Source of the DNA: JAADHX01 sp964569385
GTDB taxonomy: Bacteria > Actinomycetota > Acidimicrobiia > Acidimicrobiales > Poriferisodalaceae
Length of the DNA stretch: 47,113 bases
Direction of reading: 5' to 3'
NCBI GenBank assembly: GCA_964569385.1
Contig: CAZMUM010000039.1
Span: forward strand, 1-47,113
Part shown: piece after piece, positions 32,426-40,749 of the stretch
Layout: each line of letters opens with the position of its first letter
Numbering within the stretch: position 1 is the first letter of the stretch
Notes under the pieces: model-generated
What the model was told of the DNA's origin: nothing
The model's input: only the letters and a program-made list of their open reading frames with translations
Database searches by the model: none
Made by a program: the position numbers and the translations under genes

Positions 32426-33457
32426 ATGACGAGTTCCACGGCAACCACGCCGGGCCTGGTTTGTGCCCATCACCACTTGTATTCGGCCCTAGCCAGAGGC
32501 ATGCCGCCTCCGCCGAAGACGGCCACAAACTTCCACGAGATTCTCGAACAGATCTGGTGGAGGCTCGACACTGCACTCGATCTCGAAATGATCCGCTGGT
32601 CGGCCATGCTTGGCGCTGTTGAGGCCCTCGAGAACGGTACGACCGGCATTGTTGATCATCACGAATCGCCAAACGCCATCGAGGGCAGCCTCGACGTGAT
32701 CGCCGAAGCCTGTGCCGAGGTGGGCGTGCGAATCAACACCACCTACGGCATTACCGATCGCCACGGGCCCGAAGGAGCCAGGCGCGGCTTGGCCGAGAAC
32801 GAACGCTTCATCAAGGCTGGGGGTAATGGGTTTGTGGGTGTCCATGCGTCGTTCACGTGTAGCGACGAATCACTCGAGGCAGCTGCTGGTCTGGCGAATG
32901 ATCTCGGCGTCGGGGTCCACATTCACGTCGCCGAAGGCATCGACGACATCGACGCACCTAACCGGCTGGCCGGTCTGACCAACGACAAGTGGTTGCTGAT
33001 CCATGGCGTTCACTTGCCTGACGATCACGAACTGTCGGGAACGATCGTGCACAACCCACGATCGAACCTCAACAACGCCGTCGGTTATGCCAATCCGGCC
33101 CGATTCTCAAACCCGGTTGGCCTCGGCACCGATGGCATTGGCTCCAACATGATCGAAGCCTTCCGTTTGGCCTACGTGATGCAACGCTCGGTCGACGTAA
33201 CCGCCGGCCCAGACGATGCTTGGTCGTGGCTCGAAGCCGGATGGATGATCATCCCTGAAGCCCGCGACGACACAGTCACTTGGAACTACGATCCGATGGA
33301 TTCGTGGCACCTCGCCTTCACCGCTGGCGTCATGCCCAGCGAAGTTGTGGTCGACGACGAGGTCGTGTTCACGAACGGCAAGACCACTCGTGTCGACGCC
33401 GACGAGGTACGAGCTAAAGCCAGAGAACAAGCAGCGCGACTTCACGCGCTGCTGTAA
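32426..33457 (+). CDS. ssnA: SsnA-type amidohydrolase, lacking the N-terminal segment
   Basis: The 343-residue protein follows E. coli SsnA in order: PGLVCAHHHLYSALARGM (first metal pair HxH), VDHHESPNAIEGSLD, VGVHIHVAEG, LIHGVHLPDD, IVHNPRSNLNNAVGY, FSNPVGLGTDGIGSNM (metal Asp). It ends with WHLAFTAGVMPSEVVVDDEVVF. SsnA is about 440 residues; here about 60 N-terminal residues (the first strands of the small beta domain) are absent and the gene starts almost at the HxH motif. It is a putative aminohydrolase of purine-type substrates found with YgfK in selenium-dependent molybdenum hydroxylase clusters. The next gene, 82 bases on, is a ygfK remnant, as in those clusters. Confidence 0.8.
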   Translation: MTSSTATTPGLVCAHHHLYSALARGMPPPPKTATNFHEILEQIWWRLDTALDLEMIRWSAMLGAVEALENGTTGIVDHHESPNAIEGSLDVIAEACAEVGVRINTTYGITDRHGPEGARRGLAENERFIKAGGNGFVGVHASFTCSDESLEAAAGLANDLGVGVHIHVAEGIDDIDAPNRLAGLTNDKWLLIHGVHLPDDHELSGTIVHNPRSNLNNAVGYANPARFSNPVGLGTDGIGSNMIEAFRLAYVMQRSVDVTAGPDDAWSWLEAGWMIIPEARDDTVTWNYDPMDSWHLAFTAGVMPSEVVVDDEVVFTNGKTTRVDADEVRAKAREQAARLHALL

Positions 33458-33539
33458 CGCCCAGCGCATGAGATACGCAGAATTGATTCGCACGACAAAC
33501 TCTCGAAGGCTCAACGATGGACCAGCAGGAGACAGAGCC

Positions 33540-33829
33540 ATGTCCGATCGTTTTCATCCGACCTCGATGGAACAACTCACTAACTGGGTGTTCGACGAAC
33601 TTGAGAACAAAGATGCGCTGTTCGGTGTCCCGCAGTCCGCCTTTTCGTGCCGAGCGCCGACCATCGCTACAGGACACGAAAGTACGGGGTCGAGCTCGAC
33701 ACACGGTTCGGCGTCGCGGCCGGACCAGCGACACAAATGGCGCAGAACATCATCGTGTCGTGGTTGGTGGGCGCCCGATTTCTTGAACTAGAGACTATTC
33801 AGACTCTCGACGAACTCGATGTCTCTAAA
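33540..33829 (+). pseudogene. ygfK: ygfK (putative selenate reductase subunit) remnant
   Basis: ATG 33540 preceded by GGAG opens MSDRFHPTSMEQLTNWVFDE and continues through ALFGVPQSAF. The homology then continues in another frame from VPSADHRYRTRKYGVELDT through GPATQMAQNIIVSWLVGARFLELETIQTLDELDVSK, matching the N-terminal 75-90 residues of YgfK. Restoring the frame needs one extra T in the run GCCTTTTCG near 33641-33645, so a one-base deletion is present. At 33829 homology stops and istB-like sequence begins. YgfK is about 1,000 residues, so over 90 per cent is lost. Confidence 0.75.
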
Positions 33830-34306
33830 CGGTCAGATCGAATACAGCGCCCCCGCATTTTCTGCGACCCTCAACCCGACACTCTCGACTTAATCGAGGC
33901 ATCGGTGGGTGACAGTCCCGTCGACTTTGCCCTCCACACCCTTGACCCCTCAGCCACCAACGACTTCTACGAACTCATCGTGGAAAGGCACCGCAAAACA
34001 TCCACCGCGATCACCTCAAACCGTGACCCATCAGAATGGCTTGGGCTAATGGCAGATCAACTCCTAGCCCAATCCGCTATCGACCGATACAGCTCAGCCG
34101 CCTACGAACTTGTCATCGAGGGCGAAAGCTACCGAGACCGACAAAAACCGCAAGTCAAACCGGCCAACTGAACACGACCCGTCCGAACTAAACCTTGACC
34201 CTGAACGCCGGGCCCGTCATCATCACCACACCGACCAACCACCCTCACAAAGTGGTCCCATGCGGCTGGCGCAACCCCGGCCCCTTGTAACTGGCGGACG
34301 ACACCA
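33830..34306 (+). mobile_element. IS21-family element remnant: istB 3' end and probable right terminus
   Basis: From about 33917 the frame reads VDFALHTLDPSATNDFYELI, ERHRKTSTAITSN, DPSEWLGLMADQLLAQSAIDR and EGESYRDRQKP, the C-terminal part of IstB, the ATPase helper of IS21-family transposition; it ends at 34171. The Walker motifs and istA are missing. The following 135 bases have no gene and include AGTGGTCCCATGCGGCTGGC, which resembles IS terminal sequence. The element apparently inserted in ygfK and was then deleted, leaving this in-frame join. Confidence 0.65.
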
Positions 34307-34696
34307 ATGTGCCGACTAGCAGAGAAGCCGAGATTCCTGAGTCCAGCGAGGGTCCTGGTGGCCGCCGCCATTGGGCCTGTGTTCGTGGTCTACATAGGCG
34401 CGTTCTTTTGGGCTTCGTTCGATGATTCGGGGCGCGGAGTTTTGACGGTCGTTGCGGTGGGCTACTGCGTAGTTTTGCTGACTATCTTTGGGCCTACCGC
34501 CGCACTCGTGTCGCGCCACGTTGTTCGATATACGGCGCCAGGTTCGCTTAGCATTCTTGCCGTTTTCGCAAGCCACGCCTTCGTCGTCGTTGGATCCTTG
34601 CTAACCGACTCCAGACGGCCTCTACTTGCGTATCCGGCCATGGGCTTGTTGACATTTATGGGACTAAGTCGCTCGGTCGAACCCGACGAGGGTTGA
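34307..34696 (+). CDS. Small integral membrane protein, unknown function
   Basis: 129 residues from ATG 34307 with four hydrophobic segments (VLVAAAIGPVFVVYIGAFFW; VLTVVAVGYCVVLLTIFGP; LSILAVFASHAFVVVGSLL; a short last one). No family was recognised. It lies just after the IS remnant and is convergent with the gene at 34753. Confidence 0.5.
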   Translation: MCRLAEKPRFLSPARVLVAAAIGPVFVVYIGAFFWASFDDSGRGVLTVVAVGYCVVLLTIFGPTAALVSRHVVRYTAPGSLSILAVFASHAFVVVGSLLTDSRRPLLAYPAMGLLTFMGLSRSVEPDEG

Positions 34697-34752
34697 GACA
34701 AATTGGCCTGTCGTGGATCGTCTTTCGATGTGTCCATTCACGACTCTGGACG

Positions 34753-35490
34753 CTACGCGGCGTAGTTCCGCAAGACTGCGAGAGCCGTTGCTCCGAATGG
34801 GCCATCGGCCTCAAGACCAGACTCTTCTGCCGTCAGTCGCTGCGCTCCGACTCGACAGAATGTTCCTGCCGAACCAGCGATACTTGACAGGGCGTCTTGT
34901 GGTCCGAATGTCCAAGTGTCGCCATATGGGCCGCTCAACACGGTTCGGAGCGGTTCTGGTTGGATCTCTCGGAGTGCGCAAGCGTAGGGAATAGTCGCGT
35001 GGCCGAGCCAGGCAATGTGGCGGAGCCGATCGGTGTCAGGAAACTCGATGTCCAACGGTCCCGTGATGTCGAGACCGTGGGCCCAGTGCTCGGCAAGACG
35101 TGTGGTGGCGAGGGTGACTGGTCGAAGGGGAGCCGCCGCCCAGCTGGCTCGCTGATCCGGATCGGCAGTTGACAAGGCACTCATCGAAGCGCCGGTAGCG
35201 TTGCGCCATCGACTCAGTGCCGCAGCCGGTGCGGTGCGATTCTGTTCGACTATTGCCGCCATGGCTTCATCCATCGAGCCGTCCCACTCGGTCCACGTCG
35301 GGGAGCTGGCTTCGATGGTTCTGGCCACCCCTTCTTCTGACATCGACAGGTGGATCACGACATCGCAGATTGACCACCCTGACGCGCCCGATGGTGATGC
35401 CCAGTCGGCAGCCGACAACGATGCCAAGATCTGATCGAGGCATTCGTATTCAGCGCGGAGGTCTTCGAGGATCTCGTTCAGGGACGTCAT
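34753..35490 (-). CDS. TIGR03084-type mycothiol-dependent maleylpyruvate-isomerase-like protein
   Basis: Start ATG 35488-35490 (MTSLNEILEDLRAEYECLD), 245 residues, overlapping the VOC gene stop by 4 bases. ADWASPSGASGWSICDVVIHLSMSEEGVA carries the metal-binding His typical of the DinB/MDMPI N-terminal fold, with TTRLAEHWAHGLDI supplying further His residues. Members are actinobacterial, probably metal-binding transferases acting with mycothiol. The pairing with a VOC protein suggests a small detoxification operon. Confidence 0.85.
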   Translation of the reverse strand: MTSLNEILEDLRAEYECLDQILASLSAADWASPSGASGWSICDVVIHLSMSEEGVARTIEASSPTWTEWDGSMDEAMAAIVEQNRTAPAAALSRWRNATGASMSALSTADPDQRASWAAAPLRPVTLATTRLAEHWAHGLDITGPLDIEFPDTDRLRHIAWLGHATIPYACALREIQPEPLRTVLSGPYGDTWTFGPQDALSSIAGSAGTFCRVGAQRLTAEESGLEADGPFGATALAVLRNYAA

Positions 35491-35900
35491 GGATCGGGCC
35501 AAATGTCGGCGAAGATCTCGATGATGTTGTTCTCTGGGTCGGCGAAGAAGAAGGCGCGATGGCCAAATGGCTGAAGGTCGGCGATGGGCTCTAGGAACTC
35601 GATGCCTCTCTTGGCGAGCTGAGCTGCGGCCGCGTCGACGTCGGCAGGTGGAACTCGGAATGCGAATTGCACTGATGCCGTCGCCGCGTCGGGCGCAGGG
35701 CCGTCGTAAGAGCGACTGCGGAGCCGAAGGGCGATGAGCGATGAACCCGCCTTCATCTCGATCCATCGTCCCGAGATCTCGCGATGGACTTCGAAACCCA
35801 TCACGTCTATGTAGAAGCTGCGCATCGAGTCGATGTCGTCGCAGAGCAGAATCGTATAGTCGAGATTCCGGATCGTCTGAAGACCAACGATGTCGTTCAA
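35487..35900 (-). CDS. VOC (glyoxalase/bleomycin-resistance) family protein
   Basis: 137 residues. The start is TTG 35898-35900 (reading MNDIVGLQTIRNLD), supported by GAGGG 5-6 bases upstream and the absence of another start. VOC pattern: LDYTILLCDDIDSMRSFYIDVMGFEV, then SVQFAFRVPPADVDAAAAQL and RAFFFADPENNIIEIFADI, with the terminal metal Glu in IIEIF. Translationally coupled to the TIGR03084-type gene. Confidence 0.88.
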   Translation of the reverse strand: MNDIVGLQTIRNLDYTILLCDDIDSMRSFYIDVMGFEVHREISGRWIEMKAGSSLIALRLRSRSYDGPAPDAATASVQFAFRVPPADVDAAAAQLAKRGIEFLEPIADLQPFGHRAFFFADPENNIIEIFADIWPDP

Positions 35901-35977
35901 CTGTGTCCCTCACTTCGAACCGCGATTGCTTCTTGATATGCGACCCTAGCTTTGTACCGAGCAGTTATGGTCCTGCG

Positions 35978-36568
35978 ATGAGGCTGATTCTGGTACGTCA
36001 TTGCCAATCGGCGGTCGACCCGTCTTCACCAGCTCACACCTGGGGTCTAACCGATCAAGGCCACGATCAGGCCAACCGGCTCGTACAGATGGTCGACCTT
36101 GAACCTCTAGGCACCTTGGCTTGTGGACCTGAACCCAAGATGACACAAACGCTCGAACCGATTGCGCAGGCCAGTGGATTGTCGACCGTGGTCGATGATC
36201 GGTTCCGTGAGACTGACAGCGTGGGATGGATGCTTCAAGCTGAGTTTGACGCGACGGTGCGGCGGCTATTCGATCACTTGAACGAGCCGCCTGCTCCCGG
36301 CTGGGAAACCGCGAGAGCGGCAGGTGAACGCATGGCCGCCGGTGTCGAAGGTTTGTTACCTGGATCTTGCGGCGGTGACATTGCTGTCTGCTCCGGTGGA
36401 CGGGCGCTGACGTCGTTGCTCGTCACTATGGGGCTGATTGCCGAGGGCGAGTCTTTCGAGTATTGGCGGTCGATTCTCATGCCCGACTTGGCTCGGATCG
36501 ACGTTGACATGGGCGGGCTATCCGACGTGCTCAGCGTCGCGTCGCACTTCGGTACATCGCCGGTCTGA
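35978..36568 (+). CDS. Histidine-phosphatase-superfamily protein with a non-canonical second site
   Basis: 196 residues from ATG 35978. MRLILVRHCQSAVDP matches the RHG motif (here RHC), with RETDSVGWM supplying the acid. The second catalytic His, normally in SHG near residue 140, is missing: DIAVCSGGRALTSLL shows CSGG instead. The family forms a phosphohistidine on the first His, so this protein could keep part of the mechanism or be a binding protein. It is convergent with the kinase remnant (stops 4 bases apart). Confidence 0.8.
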   Translation: MRLILVRHCQSAVDPSSPAHTWGLTDQGHDQANRLVQMVDLEPLGTLACGPEPKMTQTLEPIAQASGLSTVVDDRFRETDSVGWMLQAEFDATVRRLFDHLNEPPAPGWETARAAGERMAAGVEGLLPGSCGGDIAVCSGGRALTSLLVTMGLIAEGESFEYWRSILMPDLARIDVDMGGLSDVLSVASHFGTSPV

Positions 36569-36572
36569 TTTT

Positions 36573-37011
36573 CTAGCGGTCAGCGGTCACGAAATCGATG
36601 ATTGCATCTAAGTCTGACTTGTAGCCGTTGGTGGTATTTACGACGAGTGTTGGAAGTTCGAACTCGGTCAGCATCTCGCGCTCGACTCGCTCCATTCGCT
36701 GAACTAGCGCAGCGGTGTGCGTCGCAACCGAGTCAGCCCCGGTCGCGGCTAACACGGCAGGGTTCGAGATCAGCCGATCCGACTCGTCCCGGTCAATGAC
36801 TCGCTGCATTGGGTTTTCGCAGGTGACCCTAATGACGACACAATCGCCTACGGCAAGTACCCGAGCGAGGTCGCCGGGCCGGTTTGATCGCCAGATGTAC
36901 TCGACAGCACAACTGACGTCGGCGAAAAGCAACAGTTCAACCGAGCTCGCGACCGAGTGTGCTCTTGCCGCTGCCTGGTGCTCCGGTGAGAAGAATTTCT
37001 GTGGGTCGCAC
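36573..37011 (-). pseudogene. Frameshifted P-loop kinase-like ATPase
   Basis: From GTG 37009-37011 the frame reads PTEILLTGAPGSGKSTLGRELG, an intact Walker A, then TGA at 36937-36939. The rest, VSCAVEYIWRSNRPGDL, DCVVIRVTCENPMQRVIDRDESDRL and LPTLVVNTTNGY, continues to 36573 in another frame. This suits a small P-loop kinase of about 150-170 residues. One frame change near 36935 splits the Walker A from the remainder. A base-call error cannot be excluded. Confidence 0.55.
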
Positions 37012-37098
37012 GAGTCGAAACCGTAGCGTCTCAGCGCGCCGACGAGACTCGTCGACGCCTACACAGCATGGCTACATCGTCAAGACCTACGGTGGGGC

Positions 37099-37605
37099 AT
37101 GGCGAACGGTTCGAAGTTCCGAATGGGCAAACTCGACCATGTGCATGTTCACGTGCCTGATAGAGCCGCGGCCGCACGCTGGTACTCCGAGAACCTGGGC
37201 TTCGAACCGGTCGAGAAATTCGACTTCTGGGCAACTGGCTTCGAGGGCGGTCCACTTCAGATCTCGGCCGATGGGGGCGATACAACGTTGGCTCTTTTCG
37301 AAGCGACCGAAGCCCACCCAATGATCCCGCAGCAAACGGGCATCGCCTTCAGCGTTGACGCAGATGTGTTCGCTGGGTTTGCTCGCTCGCTTCCCGGCGA
37401 CCTCAATGGGCCAGACGGAAAGCAGCTGGTGGCGAACGACATTGTCGACTTCGATCTTTGCTGGGCCTTCAACTTCGCCGACCCGTGGGGTAACCAATAC
37501 GAACTCAACTGCTACGAATACGACCGAATCAAGGCCGATCTAGTCGCTGCCGACGGCCTTGACCCAACTCGCTTCTGGCCCGCGCTCCTGCGATCGCAAG
37601 AGTGA
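37099..37605 (+). CDS. VOC (glyoxalase) family protein
   Basis: 168 residues from ATG 37099, or from ATG 37123 (MGKLDHVHVHVPD). The VOC pattern is clear: LDHVHVHVPDRAAAARWYSENLGFEPV with the first metal His, GIAFSVDADVFAGFA, and WAFNFADPWGNQYELNCYEYD with the terminal Glu. It is the third VOC protein in the window. Substrate unknown. Confidence 0.88.
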   Translation: MANGSKFRMGKLDHVHVHVPDRAAAARWYSENLGFEPVEKFDFWATGFEGGPLQISADGGDTTLALFEATEAHPMIPQQTGIAFSVDADVFAGFARSLPGDLNGPDGKQLVANDIVDFDLCWAFNFADPWGNQYELNCYEYDRIKADLVAADGLDPTRFWPALLRSQE

Positions 37606-37731
37606 TGTGAATCCTGTTGCCGAGTCATCAATCGTCTGGCCGACCTGGCCAGCCAACAGCGAAGTCAAGGTGCATCGGGTCGAGGTCATCGAAGAAACCA
37701 GAGGTTGCGCGAACGATGCGCCTTTGTTGAT

Positions 37732-37920
37732 TCACGGATTTGCGTGCTGAGACTTCGCTATGTGTTCTAAGGCGCGTAAGCGCGATTGATCGACCAGGTG
37801 TTGTGGCGCATCCTTGAGGTCCCAGACAATGCTGGCCTCGAACAAAGCATGCCGTTCGGCCGGAAGCATTTCTTCAAGTTCAGCTGCTGTCCAGACCTTC
37901 GGCTCCATGATCGTGATCAT
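37732..37920 (-). CDS. Uncharacterised small protein (62 aa), antitoxin-like
   Basis: From ATG 37918-37920, or ATG 37908 (MEPKVWTAAELEEMLPAERHALF). The product reads as helical with ASIVWDLKDAPQHLVDQSR, similar in pattern to small bacterial proteins sometimes annotated as antitoxins. No partner toxin is visible: 37606-37731 downstream holds no recognisable gene. The family is not identified. Confidence 0.45.
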   Translation of the reverse strand: MITIMEPKVWTAAELEEMLPAERHALFEASIVWDLKDAPQHLVDQSRLRALEHIAKSQHANP

Positions 37921-37948
37921 ACTCAGGATCGACGCATTCGCCGGCCGG

Positions 37949-38821
37949 CTACTGACGAGGCGGGCCGGCGACGATGCGGGCGCGTTGCTGATCGAAGCTG
38001 AGCTCGGCGATATCGAGGGGTTCGATGCACCAGGTCATTCCGGCTTCGGCGGCCCGTCCGATTGTGTCGATTGATTCGGCGTTGGGGGATTCGTCGGTAC
38101 GGATCGAGTAACAGACCTCGAACGGCCAGTCTGCGGTGCCGGCCTGTTCGCGGTATTCGTTAGTTGTTGTAACGCATGCGGCTAGATCCTCGACGCTCAG
38201 TCCGGCGCTGTCTCGGGCAACGGGCCAGGTTCCGTCGTAGCGGGCCGCCCGTCTGAACGGGCCTTTCGACGGCCAGCGTCCGGCTACCCAGATTGGGACC
38301 TGGCCGTTGTAGGGCCTCGGCAAGAACTGGACGCCTTCGGCATGTACGTGTTCGCCGTGATAGGTGACCGTTTCGCCGGACCACAGCAGCTTCAAGAGTT
38401 CGAGCGACTCGTCGAGGATGCCGGCTCGCAGCTTGAGGTCGGCGCTTTCGCCGAAGCGGGTGAACTCATCGTCGGGTGCGCCCAGCCCGACTCCAAAGCG
38501 GAGTCGCCCCTTGCACAGCTGGTCGAGGGTTGCGGTCTGACGTGCGATCACCGATGGTCGTCGCCGCGGCAAAGGTGTCACCATCGGCCCGATGATGATG
38601 TCGGTCGTTGCCACTGCGATTGCTGCCATCGCGATCCAGGGGTCGATCATCGACTTCCATGGTTGGCGGCGGATCATGTGATCCATGACGAAGAACCCAT
38701 CCCAGCCCGCTGCCTCGGCATCTTTGGCCAGCTCGGCCAGTACCGCAGCGTCGGCAAACTCGGTTGCGATTGGAGCGTTCAGAGCGAACTTGACCCTGGC
38801 TTGTGATGGCTTGTCTGTCAT
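37949..38821 (-). CDS. LLM-class F420/flavin-dependent oxidoreductase
   Basis: 290 residues from ATG 38819-38821 (MTDKPSQARVKFALN). WDGFFVMDHMIRR, IIIGPMVTPLPRRRPSVIARQTATLDQL and GRLRFGVGLGAPDDEFTRFGE are diagnostic of the luciferase-like TIM-barrel family, in the F420-linked subgroup common in actinobacteria. VPIWVAGRWPSKGPFRRAARYDG is the usual C-terminal block. Substrate unknown. A frame extending upstream to 38899 lacks a ribosome site. Confidence 0.9.
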   Translation of the reverse strand: MTDKPSQARVKFALNAPIATEFADAAVLAELAKDAEAAGWDGFFVMDHMIRRQPWKSMIDPWIAMAAIAVATTDIIIGPMVTPLPRRRPSVIARQTATLDQLCKGRLRFGVGLGAPDDEFTRFGESADLKLRAGILDESLELLKLLWSGETVTYHGEHVHAEGVQFLPRPYNGQVPIWVAGRWPSKGPFRRAARYDGTWPVARDSAGLSVEDLAACVTTTNEYREQAGTADWPFEVCYSIRTDESPNAESIDTIGRAAEAGMTWCIEPLDIAELSFDQQRARIVAGPPRQ

Positions 38822-38964
38822 GGCGGTCGCACCCTTCGAGCAGCACCCCCTCCCGGAAGTGGAGCGGATCGGCTGTTGGCGAAACCTAGCCGCTCCCACA
38901 AATTGGCAGATCGCATTGAGTCAATTGCCTATTCTACGAGCCGAAAGCAGGGAGGCTGCTACCG

Positions 38965-39885
38965 ATGGAACTAATCGACGAAGCGAAGATGTTGCTCGGC
39001 GGTCGTGCTGAACTCGGCTCAGTCGAGCACGTAGGAAGCGGAGCGTGGTCTGACTGTTTTGCTTTCGTCGAAGATGGTTCGCATCGAGTGGTCCGTATTG
39101 GGCGACACGTCTCTGACTTCGAGAAGGATCGTTTTGCTGTGAGGTTCAATGGGCCTCACCTACCGGTGCCATGCGTTCACGAAATCGGCTCAACCGACTC
39201 GGGTCACTTCGCCATATCAGACCGTGTGTTCGGTGAGCCTCTTGAAGGGTTGAAGTCGTGGGCAGATGTCGCAATCTCGGTGGTGTCGACCCTTGAAGCG
39301 CTGCGCGTCGCCGAACTCATCGACGACACCGGCTGGGGCGCGTGGGACGTGTCTGGCAATGCGTCGAAGGCGAGCTGGACCGAACACTTACTGGCCGTGA
39401 ACGCGGATGTTTCGAGTCAACGAACGCATGGGTGGAGCCAGAAGCTTCGGAGCCACCACCAAGGTCAGGTCGCTTTCGACCGTTGTTATGCCCTTCTCCA
39501 AGAGGTCGCTACCGACGCTGTGCCTCGAAGTGTCATCCACGGCGATCTCATCAATCGAAACGTTCATGTTGCTGATGGAGAGATCGCCGGAGTGTTCGAT
39601 TGGGGTTGCTCCATCTATGGCGATCATCTCTACGATTTAGCCTGGCTCGACTTCTGGGCCCCCTGGCATGGCTGTATTGAGCCTGATGTGATTCGAGCTG
39701 GCCTTGAAGTTCGCTGGGGTCAAGCCGGTCATGTCGTCGCGAACTTCGAAGAGAGGCTGCTCGCCTGCCAGCTGCACATAGGGCTCGACCACCTCGCCTA
39801 CTTCGCTTATCTCGAGGATTGGACTGAGCAGGATCGACTGATTGCTCGCATCGCAGACCTCGTCGACGCGGGTCGGGTCAGCTAG
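38965..39885 (+). CDS. Aminoglycoside phosphotransferase (APH) family protein
   Basis: 306 residues from ATG 38965 with GGGAGG about 9 bases upstream. Brenner motif SVIHGDLINRNVHVADGEIAGVFDWGCSIYGDHLYDLAW contains catalytic Asp, Asn and the metal Asp. The N-lobe shows HRVVRIGRHVSDFEKD. It is complete. Likely phosphorylates a small hydroxylated compound or antibiotic. The 3' end overlaps the convergent MerR gene by 8 bases. Confidence 0.88.
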   Translation: MELIDEAKMLLGGRAELGSVEHVGSGAWSDCFAFVEDGSHRVVRIGRHVSDFEKDRFAVRFNGPHLPVPCVHEIGSTDSGHFAISDRVFGEPLEGLKSWADVAISVVSTLEALRVAELIDDTGWGAWDVSGNASKASWTEHLLAVNADVSSQRTHGWSQKLRSHHQGQVAFDRCYALLQEVATDAVPRSVIHGDLINRNVHVADGEIAGVFDWGCSIYGDHLYDLAWLDFWAPWHGCIEPDVIRAGLEVRWGQAGHVVANFEERLLACQLHIGLDHLAYFAYLEDWTEQDRLIARIADLVDAGRVS

Positions 39886-40531
39886 ATCGTGCAGGCTCGA
39901 TGGCGATCTGGAATTCGGTGACCCACTCCCGACTCGGGTCGCACTCGAGCAGGCGACTCTCTTCGGTGTCTTCATAAGAAGCCGTCGACGGGCCGACTGC
40001 CTCGACGTTCGCCTTAGCCATGCGAGCGATCAACTCTGGATACAGCGGTTGAATCACCGGACCGATGTCGGTCGCAGCCCACGATTCTGATACGGCGCTC
40101 AGCTGGGCGACGAGTCTTGGTTCGGTTGGCTTTACTTCCACAATGATGATTGTCATGGGCTCTTGCTCCGAGTGATTGTCCAATGGGGGTTTGGCAGCGA
40201 ACTCAAGCTGGCGGTCGACACCGACGAGCATCGATCGACAGTCCGAGACCTCTGCAACGATGGCCTCTCGGCGAGCGATCAGGACAGTGCGCAGGTACGC
40301 GCTCGGCCGCTTCTCTTGCATGACCTGACGGATCACCGCCAGCTCGATGCCGAGGTCCTTCAAGGTGACGATGAGGCGAAACGCTTCCAGCTTGTCTCTG
40401 CCGTAGGACCGGTAGCCGGTCCAGTCGTCGACTTCGTCGGGAATCAGCAAACCAATCTCGTGGTAGTGCCGCAACATTCGCACCGAAACACCGCCAAGGC
40501 GGGCCAGGTCGCCGATACGCAAGAAGTTCAC
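39878..40531 (-). CDS. MerR-family transcriptional regulator with C-terminal effector domain
   Basis: Start placed at GTG 40529-40531 (VNFLRIGDLARLGGVSVRMLRHYHEIGLLIP), where the winged helix-turn-helix begins; the frame continues 6 codons upstream but across the proposed -10 region. WTGYRSYGRDKLEAF and the dimerisation helix (LKDLGIELAVIRQVMQ) are canonical. From about residue 125 a GyrI/SoxS-like effector-binding domain is present (MTIIIVEVKPTEPRLVAQL), suggesting a small-molecule inducer. A MerR-type promoter with a 19-base spacer lies just upstream. Confidence 0.9.
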   Translation of the reverse strand: MNFLRIGDLARLGGVSVRMLRHYHEIGLLIPDEVDDWTGYRSYGRDKLEAFRLIVTLKDLGIELAVIRQVMQEKRPSAYLRTVLIARREAIVAEVSDCRSMLVGVDRQLEFAAKPPLDNHSEQEPMTIIIVEVKPTEPRLVAQLSAVSESWAATDIGPVIQPLYPELIARMAKANVEAVGPSTASYEDTEESRLLECDPSREWVTEFQIAIEPARSS

Positions 40532-40537
40532 GCCTCG

Positions 40538-40568
40538 ATCCAAACACATGACACTGTGTGAGGGTCAA
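40538..40568 (-). promoter_or_regulatory. Candidate MerR-type promoter with 19-bp spacer, leaderless start
   Basis: On the minus strand -35 TTGACC (40563-40568) and a -10-like TTGGAT (40538-40543) are separated by 19 bases, the long spacing typical of MerR-regulated promoters. ACACAGTGT, a near-palindrome, lies in the spacer. The expected transcription start falls on or next to GTG 40531, so the mRNA would be leaderless. Confidence 0.4.
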
Positions 40569-40749
40569 GGGAATTGGGTGCCCTTCGCCGTCCGGATCGA
40601 GGAATCCGATGCTTGAAGCGTCAGCTGTGTTGTTGTTGGAGTCGGTGCTTGTCATTGGGCCCCGCCGGCACCCAGTCGATGGCTGATTGGTCACGACGAT
40701 TAGGTCACTCTATGACGTGGCGGTTCTCGCTGATGAGTTGGCAAGTTCG

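Noticed and set aside
40203..40694. Minus-strand ORF of 163 codons upstream of MerR
   Set aside because: Mostly overlaps the MerR gene out of frame; the short 5' part has no recognisable family.
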